From Candidatus Competibacter denitrificans Run_A_D11 (GTDB taxonomy: Bacteria; Pseudomonadota; Gammaproteobacteria; Competibacterales; Competibacteraceae): DNA of 64,000 nucleotides. The position numbers were made by a program, and so were the translations under genes. Location of the stretch: the NCBI RefSeq assembly GCF_001051235.1, contig NZ_CBTJ020000037.1, forward strand, positions 41,114 through 105,113, read 5' to 3'. The notes below the pieces were generated by a model. The model saw nothing but the letters and a program-made list of their open reading frames with translations, ran no database searches and had not been told where the DNA came from. Shown here one piece after another: positions 58,307 to 64,000 of this stretch (its first letter is position 1; each line of letters starts with the position of its first letter).

Positions 58307-58945
58307 ATGAAAGCCTTTACCCAGTTGGATGGTTTGGTGGTTGCAGTGGATCGCGCCAATGTCGATACCGACGCCATCATCCCCAAGCAGTTTTTGAAAT
58401 CGATCAAGCGCACCGGTTTCGGCGATTTTCTGTTCGATGAATGGCGCTATCACGATCACGGCGAACCGGGCATGGATTGTTCCAATCGGCCGCGCCGCAC
58501 CGAGTTTGCGCTGAATCAGCCGCGCTACCAGGGCGCTACGATTCTGCTGGGCCGGGAGAATTTCGGCTGTGGCTCCTCGCGCGAGCACGCGGTGTGGGCG
58601 CTGGAGGAATACGGTATCCGCTGCATGATCGCGCCGAGCTTCGCCGATATTTTCTTTTCCAACAGCTTCAAATCCGGCTTGTTGCCGATTCCGCTGGCCG
58701 CCGAAATTGTGGATCGCCTGTTCCGCGAAGTCGAAGCCACGCCCGGTTATCGGTTGCGGGTGGATTTGGCGGCGCAAACCGTCACCACGCCGGGTGGAGA
58801 GACCTTCCGCTTTGAAGTCGATCCGTTCCGCAAGGAATGCCTGCTGAACGGCTGGGACGACATCGGCCTGACCTTGCGCCATGCTGATGAAATTCGCGCT
58901 TATGAAACCCGGCGGCAGCACGATACGCCGTGGCTGTTCGCCTGA
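58307..58945 (+). CDS. leuD: 3-isopropylmalate dehydratase small subunit
   Basis: A 212-residue swivelling-domain subunit. The signature [21 protein letters not shown] and the [13 protein letters not shown] active-site loop are intact. ATG 58307 (GGGAG upstream) gives the usual MKAFTQL start; longer starts would overlap the GST gene. Works with leuC. Confidence 0.97.
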   Translation: MKAFTQLDGLVVAVDRANVDTDAIIPKQFLKSIKRTGFGDFLFDEWRYHDHGEPGMDCSNRPRRTEFALNQPRYQGATILLGRENFGCGSSREHAVWALEEYGIRCMIAPSFADIFFSNSFKSGLLPIPLAAEIVDRLFREVEATPGYRLRVDLAAQTVTTPGGETFRFEVDPFRKECLLNGWDDIGLTLRHADEIRAYETRRQHDTPWLFA

Positions 58946-58966
58946 TCGCCCGCTAGAGGAAAGCCG

Positions 58967-60049
58967 ATGACTCACAAGGTGTTAGTGCTTCCTGGCGATG
59001 GCATCGGCCCGGAAATCGTCACCGAAAGTGCGAAAATCCTGCAATATCTGCAACAGGAATACGGGCTGGACATCGCGCTGGACTACGGCCTGCTGGGCGG
59101 TTGTGCGGTGGATGCGCTGGGTGCGCCGTATCCCGATGAAACCCGCCAGAAAGCGCGGGCCGCTGACGCTATTCTGTTGGGTGCAGTCGGCGGCCCAAAG
59201 TGGGAGATGCTGGAACGACCCTTGCGCCCGGAACGTGGCCTGTTGGCGATTCGCGCTGATTTAGAACTGTTCGCCAATCTGCGCCCGGCGATTCTCTATC
59301 CGCAGTTGGCGGCGGCGTCTTCGTTGAAGCCGGAACTGGTGGCCGATCTGGATCTGCTGATCGTGCGTGAGTTGAACGGTGACATTTATTTCGGTCAGCC
59401 CCGTGGCATCCGCACCCTGGAAAACGGCGAGCGGGAAGGCTTCAACACCATGTTGTACCGCGAATCGGAAATCGAGCGCATCGCACGGGCGGCGTTCGAG
59501 GCAGCCCGCAAGCGTCATCGCAAGGTCTGCTCGGTGGACAAGGCTAACGTGCTGGAAACCTCCGAACTGTGGCGGGAAGTGGTCGAGCGGGTGGCGCGAG
59601 ATTATCCCGATGTGGCGTTGTCTCATCAGTATGTGGATAACGCCGCCATGCAATTAGTGCGAGCACCGAAGCAGTTTGACGTGATCGTCACCGGCAATCT
59701 GTTCGGGGATATTCTCTCCGACTGTGCCGCGATGCTGACCGGCTCCATCGGCATGTTGCCCTCGGCCTCGCTGGATGCGAAGGGCAAGGGGCTGTATGAG
59801 CCGATTCACGGTTCTGCCCCGGACATCGCAGGCAAGGGCGCAGCCAATCCGCTGGCGACCATTTTGTCGGCGGCGATGTTGCTGCGCTACAGCTTGAACG
59901 AGCCGGAACACGCCGCACGGATTGAACAAGCGGTCGGTCGGGTGCTGGATCAGGGTTTGCGGACGCTGGATATTATGGCGGAAGGCATGACGCCGGTGGG
60001 TACGCAGGCGATGGGGGATGCTGTGGTGGCGGCGATGGTGGGGGATTGA
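58967..60049 (+). CDS. leuB: 3-isopropylmalate dehydrogenase
   Basis: A 360-residue decarboxylating dehydrogenase related to Icd. [40 protein letters not shown] and [11 protein letters not shown] with the NAD-type GSAPDIA motif are present. AGAGGAAAG precedes the ATG. It ends the leu operon; an AT-rich insert with a MITE begins 90 bases downstream, where asd would be expected. Confidence 0.97.
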   Translation: MTHKVLVLPGDGIGPEIVTESAKILQYLQQEYGLDIALDYGLLGGCAVDALGAPYPDETRQKARAADAILLGAVGGPKWEMLERPLRPERGLLAIRADLELFANLRPAILYPQLAAASSLKPELVADLDLLIVRELNGDIYFGQPRGIRTLENGEREGFNTMLYRESEIERIARAAFEAARKRHRKVCSVDKANVLETSELWREVVERVARDYPDVALSHQYVDNAAMQLVRAPKQFDVIVTGNLFGDILSDCAAMLTGSIGMLPSASLDAKGKGLYEPIHGSAPDIAGKGAANPLATILSAAMLLRYSLNEPEHAARIEQAVGRVLDQGLRTLDIMAEGMTPVGTQAMGDAVVAAMVGD

Positions 60050-60138
60050 ATCGCTTTTACCTATCAGGTAGTGCCACATTTTGTCTATCCCGCTACTACA
60101 GTGGGATAGGTAGGATTTAATAACCTGTTTTTATATAG

Positions 60139-60257
60139 TTAGGAGTTACGCAGTTGAAATTCTAAGTGATTGATTAATAGAAGATTTCGGCTGTCTGCCG
60201 CACAAGTCGATTTCTTTTAAAATCAGAGCGTTAGAGATCCAACTGCGTAACTCCTAA
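60139..60257. mobile_element. 119-bp MITE, copy 2
   Basis: Same element as at 11649-11767: identical 18-bp terminal inverted repeats and same length, with five transitions. TAG flanks both sides, again compatible with a 3-bp duplication. It ends 26 bases before the HNH gene start, so it may supply or displace that gene's promoter. Confidence 0.92.
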
Positions 60258-60283
60258 TAGTTTATGGAGTGTTAACGTGGAGA

Positions 60284-61198
60284 ATGGCTAAAATAAACAG
60301 AAATAGCGTTTTCGACGCAGAAAAGTGTATAAGCTGTTTACTAGACTCTCATGCTTCTAATAGAAAAAACATCGTATTATTTTTATCCGAACAAATAAAG
60401 TTTGCTAATAAAATAGATCCAAGCAATTGGAATCTTAACTTAGCATTAGATGGTAGTTTTCTTCGCTTTAATGTTGGGCAGGAGTATTGCATTGAATTGT
60501 ACGAACATCAAGTTTTAGTGTTATGCCTGAAACAGAAACTGCCAATAGAAATCCAACAAGGGCATAATGACTTTTTCTTTAGAGGCTATAAGCAAGGTCT
60601 TGGAGAAATCAACAATGAAAGTTTTAATAAAACCCCTCAAATTTTAGAAAAAATACCTAATTCAATAGGTATTGTATTCAAAAGAAATATTGAAAAATGG
60701 ATTCCTTACATATCAAATAGCAATTCTTGTTTTATTGAGTATACAGTCTCGAAAACAAAAATTCTCCCTCAGATGATTAATGCCCATTCAGTTGGCTCAA
60801 TTGAATTTTTATCTCGTGTTATCGGTGAAAAAACTCCAAATCCGATATTTGCTTACAATTCAGTTATAGAAAATGAAAAAATAATGCAAGGAAAGCTAAA
60901 ACATATATCTAATAAAAAATTATCAGAGCTGGCGCAATCATACGATCCAATCCCGTTAAAAATAGAAACAAGAACAAGTATGTTTTTACGTAATCCATAC
61001 GTTGTCGAACAGGCAAAACGCCTCGCTGAAGGAAAATGTCAAGACTGCGGGAATCCCGCACCATTCGTAAATAAGAGTACAAACGAGCTATTTTTAGAAG
61101 TTCATCATATAATACCATTATCTCAGGGCGGCAAAGATATACTAAAAAATGTCGTGGCTTTATGTCCAAACTGCCATAGAAAAAGGCACTATGGATAA
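60284..61198 (+). CDS. HNH endonuclease domain protein with unrecognised N-terminus
   Basis: About 304 residues. The C-terminus (about 255-304) is a zinc-bound HNH nuclease: CQDCGNP and CPNCHRKRH hold the four Cys ligands, and LEVHHIIPLSQGGKD holds the catalytic His. The first 240 residues match no domain I know; a stretch of DIPL/KIETRTSMFLRNPYVVEQAKRL leads into the nuclease, as in McrA-like or GmrSD-independent restriction proteins. The gene is visibly AT-rich compared with its leu and asd neighbours, which points to horizontal transfer. Start is uncertain: ATG 60284 is used, GTG 60269 is possible, and neither has a well-spaced ribosome-binding site. A DNA-defence role is plausible but unproven. 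Confidence 0.75.
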   Translation: MAKINRNSVFDAEKCISCLLDSHASNRKNIVLFLSEQIKFANKIDPSNWNLNLALDGSFLRFNVGQEYCIELYEHQVLVLCLKQKLPIEIQQGHNDFFFRGYKQGLGEINNESFNKTPQILEKIPNSIGIVFKRNIEKWIPYISNSNSCFIEYTVSKTKILPQMINAHSVGSIEFLSRVIGEKTPNPIFAYNSVIENEKIMQGKLKHISNKKLSELAQSYDPIPLKIETRTSMFLRNPYVVEQAKRLAEGKCQDCGNPAPFVNKSTNELFLEVHHIIPLSQGGKDILKNVVALCPNCHRKRHYG

Positions 61199-61342
61199 AT
61201 TAAATCATATGAGCGAAATCTAGGCAGTATCATGATTAGATACGTATCCATAACTTAAATCCTGAGGATTTCTCAAAACTTCGAGATTTTAAGGCTGGCA
61301 AATTCATAAAATCACTGAAAAAACACTGGAAAGGTATGCATT

Positions 61343-61576
61343 ATGATTGATCGTATTACAGCAAATCCCAATATACTCGGAGGAAAACCAGTCATAAAAG
61401 GGACCCGGTTATCGGTAGAGTTTATATTAGAACTATTAGCATCCGGCATCTCTGAGGAAGAGATAATCGAAGATTATCAACATATTACCAGAGATGATAT
61501 TCATGCTTGTCTCAGATATGCCGCCCATTCCTTTCGGAATGAGATCTATGTGGAATTTGAGCCTACCTCAGCATGA
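61343..61576 (+). CDS. DUF433 protein, likely antitoxin
   Basis: A 77-residue small helical protein with the DUF433 signature: DRITANPNILGGKPVIKGTRL followed by ILELLASGISEEEIIEDYQHITRDDIHACLRYAA. DUF433 proteins are VapB45-like antitoxins paired with PIN-like DUF5615 toxins. Its stop overlaps the start of just such a partner (ATGA), which supports the pair. AT-rich, within the insert between leuB and asd. Confidence 0.9.
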   Translation: MIDRITANPNILGGKPVIKGTRLSVEFILELLASGISEEEIIEDYQHITRDDIHACLRYAAHSFRNEIYVEFEPTSA

Positions 61577-61956
61577 GGCTTCTCCAAGCCCGTCTTCTTA
61601 CAGATGAAAATATCTCACCAAAAGTCGTTGAATATCTTCGCAACATAGGATTGGATGTTCTCGATACGAAAGAGCAAATATGGTACGGAACTGAAGATGA
61701 AGAACTGATAAACAGGGCCTATCGAGAACAAAGATTTATCCTCACCCATGATTCAGATTTTGGAACATTAGCTATTAATCAAGGAAAGCCATGTTACGGG
61801 ATTCTCTATCTGCGACTAAGGAGCTTGAAGTCCACTAACGTGATTCACGTCTGTGAAAGGCTGTTTCATAAAGATATTGAAATCCATCCTTATACTATTT
61901 GGGTGATTGAAGACACGCGGGTACGCATTCGCTATCTTATGAAAAATGAACCATAG
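61573..61956 (+). CDS. DUF5615 PIN-like protein, likely toxin of the pair
   Basis: A 127-residue PIN-like nuclease fold protein with RLLTDENISPKVVEYLRNIGLDV and RFILTHDSDFGTLA, which place the acidic residues Asp11-Glu12 and Asp in HDSDFG in the expected metal site. DUF5615 proteins are VapC45-like ribonuclease toxins. The gene is translationally coupled to the DUF433 gene. RNA target unknown. Confidence 0.88.
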   Translation: MRLLQARLLTDENISPKVVEYLRNIGLDVLDTKEQIWYGTEDEELINRAYREQRFILTHDSDFGTLAINQGKPCYGILYLRLRSLKSTNVIHVCERLFHKDIEIHPYTIWVIEDTRVRIRYLMKNEP

Positions 61957-61980
61957 GCATTCAAAATAGATGGAGGTATT

Positions 61981-62544
61981 TTGGAAGCAACAGAGCTAAA
62001 AACTGTGACTGATTTGCTGCACTCAGCCGAAGAGCGGATTGAGCTAATCAACGGCGAGATCATCAAGCGCCCGATGGCGCGTTCCGAGCACGCGCTGATC
62101 CAGTCGAATATTGCTGATGAAGTTGCCTTATTCAAGCGCAAAGATGGCCTGGGTGGATGGTGGATCATGACCGAGATCAGCGTTAAATATAATGAACACC
62201 AATGTCCTTGCCACGATCTTGCAGGGTGGAGAAAGGAACGTGTACCGCATAGACCGACGGGAATCATGAATGTGATACCCGATTGGGTTTGCGAAATTAC
62301 CTCGCCCAATCACGAAAGAAAAGATTTATTTCACAATTTCATACTATTGCAACGTAACAAGGTTCCTTATTACTGGGTGATTTCCCCAGAAGATAAGACG
62401 CTGATTGCTTATGAATTAGATAATGAAAAATATCATGTGACTTTTTCTATCGAATATGGGGCCGAATTAACCATTAAAAAAGCAAGAATACCGCCATTTG
62501 CAGAAACCGAGATTGATCTACAGTATATTTTCGGCGATGACTGA
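61981..62544 (+). CDS. Uma2 family endonuclease-fold protein (DUF820)
   Basis: A 187-residue PD-(D/E)XK-fold protein: the ELINGEIIKRPMARSEHALIQSNI opening, PDWVCEITSPNHERKDLF catalytic block (Glu and Lys) and VPYYWVISPEDKTLIAYEL are Uma2 features. Such genes are abundant in mobile islands, and their role is mostly unknown. The TTG start at 61981 has GGAGG upstream. Intermediate base composition, less AT-rich than the HNH gene. Confidence 0.87.
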   Translation: MEATELKTVTDLLHSAEERIELINGEIIKRPMARSEHALIQSNIADEVALFKRKDGLGGWWIMTEISVKYNEHQCPCHDLAGWRKERVPHRPTGIMNVIPDWVCEITSPNHERKDLFHNFILLQRNKVPYYWVISPEDKTLIAYELDNEKYHVTFSIEYGAELTIKKARIPPFAETEIDLQYIFGDD

Positions 62545-62608
62545 TAAAAGGCTAAGGTGGTTTTTTCAAAAATCTCCAAATTCCAGTGATTGAGTTGAGG
62601 GCAGCGTT

Positions 62609-63721
62609 ATGATGCGAGTCGGTTTGGTGGGTTGGCGCGGCATGGTGGGTTCCGTGCTGATGGATCGGATGCTGGCGGAAAATGATTTCGCCCAGATTGA
62701 TCCGGTATTTTTCACGACTTCCAACGTGGGTGGCCGTGGCCCGGCCATTGGCAAAGACACGCCCGCGCTGAAGGACGCCAAATCCATTGCCGACTTGAAG
62801 GCGCTGGATACGATCATCACCTGTCAGGGCGGCGATTACAGCAACGAGATTTATCCGCAACTGCGGGCGGCAGGCTGGAAAGGCTACTGGATCGATGCCG
62901 CTTCGGCGCTGCGGATGAAGGACGATGCGGTCATCATTCTCGATCCGGTCAACCGCAACGTGATCGACGACGCACTAGAGCGGGGGGTGAAGGATTACAT
63001 CGGCGGCAACTGCACGGTCAGCCTGATGCTGATGGGCCTGGGCGGACTGTTTGCGCACGGGCTGGTGGAATGGATGAGCGCCATGACCTATCAGGCGGCA
63101 TCCGGCGCGGGCGCACAGAACATGCGCGAGCTGATCCAGCAGATGGGCGTGATTCACGGCGCGGTCGCCCATCGACTCAGTGAACCCGCTTCGGCGATTC
63201 TGGACATCGACCGCACGGTAGCGGACACCATCCGCTCCAGCGCCTTGCCGACCGCCCATTTCGGCGCACCGCTGGCCGGTAGCCTGATTCCGTGGATCGA
63301 TAAGCAGTTGGAGAACGGTCAAAGTAAGGAAGAATGGAAAGGCCAGGCCGAAACCAACAAGATTTTGGGCCGCTCCGAGCAACCGATTCCCATTGATGGC
63401 ATTTGCGTGCGCATCGGCGCGATGCGCTGCCACAGTCAGGCGTTGACCATCAAATTGACCAAAGACGCGCCGCTGGATGAAATCACCGAGATCATCGGTG
63501 CCGCCAACGACTGGGTGAAGGTCATTCCCAACGAGCGCGACCTTTCGATCCGCGAGCTGACGCCCACTGCGGTGACGGGGACGTTGAGCATTCCCGTGGG
63601 TCGGCTGCGCAAGCTCAACATGGGGCCGAGCTATCTCGCTGCGTTCACCTGCGGCGATCAGTTGTTGTGGGGGGCGGCGGAGCCGCTGCGGCGGATGTTG
63701 CGGATATTGTTGGAGATGTAA
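62609..63721 (+). CDS. asd: Aspartate-semialdehyde dehydrogenase
   Basis: A 370-residue enzyme making the branch-point compound for Lys, Met, Thr and diaminopimelate. [14 protein letters not shown] binds NADP; the catalytic Cys135 is in [10 protein letters not shown] and the His in [14 protein letters not shown]. coli-type length and motifs. ATG 62609 has GAGGG seven bases upstream. Normally next to leuB; here separated by the 2.5-kb insert. Confidence 0.97.
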   Translation: MMRVGLVGWRGMVGSVLMDRMLAENDFAQIDPVFFTTSNVGGRGPAIGKDTPALKDAKSIADLKALDTIITCQGGDYSNEIYPQLRAAGWKGYWIDAASALRMKDDAVIILDPVNRNVIDDALERGVKDYIGGNCTVSLMLMGLGGLFAHGLVEWMSAMTYQAASGAGAQNMRELIQQMGVIHGAVAHRLSEPASAILDIDRTVADTIRSSALPTAHFGAPLAGSLIPWIDKQLENGQSKEEWKGQAETNKILGRSEQPIPIDGICVRIGAMRCHSQALTIKLTKDAPLDEITEIIGAANDWVKVIPNERDLSIRELTPTAVTGTLSIPVGRLRKLNMGPSYLAAFTCGDQLLWGAAEPLRRMLRILLEM

Positions 63722-63904
63722 ATCTCGCGTAAAAACAAGCTCCACGCCACGAAGAAGCTCCACGCAAGCCTTCATGCCGGGCTGGGTCGTCGGCTCTTGA
63801 GCGACGGCCTTCGCCAGCGGCGACGGTCAAGCTGATTGACCTTAAGCGAGATCATGACGATCTTGATGCACGTTCATCAATCCCACTACCGCGACTTCAA
63901 AGCT

Positions 63905-64000
63905 TTAGGAGTTACGCAGTTGGATCTGATGGAGTAAAAGGACGGAATGAATCCAGCGAAAGTGACCGATGAAGATTACATCCAGTTTTTGCTTGCGACG
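63905..64000 (+). mobile_element. Left end of an insertion sequence (truncated by window edge)
   Basis: The 18-bp terminal sequence TTAGGAGTTACGCAGTTG at 63905-63922 equals the MITE ends and is followed by GATCT as in the inward right end of the MITEs. A reading frame begins 24 bases further in. The right end, family and target duplication lie outside the window. It is inserted downstream of asd; 63722-63904 before it has no gene. Confidence 0.8.
63947..64000 (+). CDS. Start of a probable transposase (truncated)
   Basis: Eighteen codons are visible (M-N-P-A-K-V-T-D-E-D-Y-I-Q-F-L-L-A-T), with AAAGGACGG just upstream as ribosome-binding site. Position right inside an IS terminal repeat makes a transposase the natural identity. 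Family cannot be fixed from this short piece. Confidence 0.6.
   Translation, partial: MNPAKVTDEDYIQFLLAT

Overview
This window looks like chromosomal DNA of a GC-rich gammaproteobacterium. Support comes from rpoS beside surE, an OxyR with cysteines at positions 199 and 208, a FimV-like hub protein, PilT and PilU, and a type II secretion operon. The gene order algH-ruvX-pyrR-pyrB-pyrC'-(x)-pilT and yggS-proC-yggT-yggU-metX-metW is one I know from Pseudomonas and related lineages. Acetoacetyl-CoA synthetase and an exosortase suggest an environmental, possibly polyhydroxyalkanoate-storing and exopolysaccharide-forming organism (Competibacter-like would fit), but genus is a guess. I saw no rRNA, tRNA or CRISPR array.

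Layout. 1-2.3 kb: exosortase, the first codons of its downstream neighbour, and pilU. 2.8-9.6 kb: a cluster with a RibD-like reductase, a methyltransferase, a GT4 glycosyltransferase, a divergent 6-pyruvoyltetrahydropterin-synthase homologue and a medium-chain dehydrogenase, led by a Pat-like acyl-CoA-synthetase/GNAT protein; this reads as an uncharacterised pathway to a glycosylated pteridine-type compound. 9.6-15.8 kb: acetoacetyl-CoA synthetase, a 119-bp MITE, aas and prfC. 16-19 kb: a large DUF349 protein. 19.1-23.6 kb: algH, ruvX and the pyrimidine genes pyrR, pyrB and pyrC' (a zinc-ligand-less dihydroorotase), followed by a ferredoxin-reductase-like gene. 23.7-29.7 kb: pilT, divergent from yggS, proC, yggT, DUF167, metX and metW. 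29.7-35.4 kb: gspGHIJKLMN. 35.6-39.5 kb: a lytic transglycosylase lipoprotein and fimV facing each other across a strong bidirectional terminator. 40.4-43.7 kb: two lipoproteins, an App1-type phosphatase and a TSUP permease. 43.8-46.7 kb: isocitrate dehydrogenase fused to tandem CBS domains, and oxyR. 46.6-52.4 kb: trmO, corA, a metallo-beta-lactamase-fold hydrolase, an Mth938-like protein, rpoS, surE and smr. 52.5-56 kb: an encapsulated-ferritin-like protein without encapsulin, cytochrome b561, a CFA-synthase-like methyltransferase, an SDR and a LysR regulator. 56.2-63.7 kb: leuC-gst-leuD-leuB and asd, split by an AT-rich insert holding a second MITE, an HNH nuclease, a DUF433/DUF5615 toxin-antitoxin-like pair and a Uma2 protein. 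The right edge (63905 on) is the left end of an IS whose terminal repeat equals the MITE termini.

Most genes sit in tight operons with ATGA-type overlaps, so several starts are fixed by translational coupling. The strongest leads for new biology are the pteridine-glycoside-like cluster, the Icd-CBS fusion, the encapsulin-less EncFtn homologue, the ferredoxin-reductase-like gene after pyrC', and the IS/MITE family with the associated AT-rich insert.
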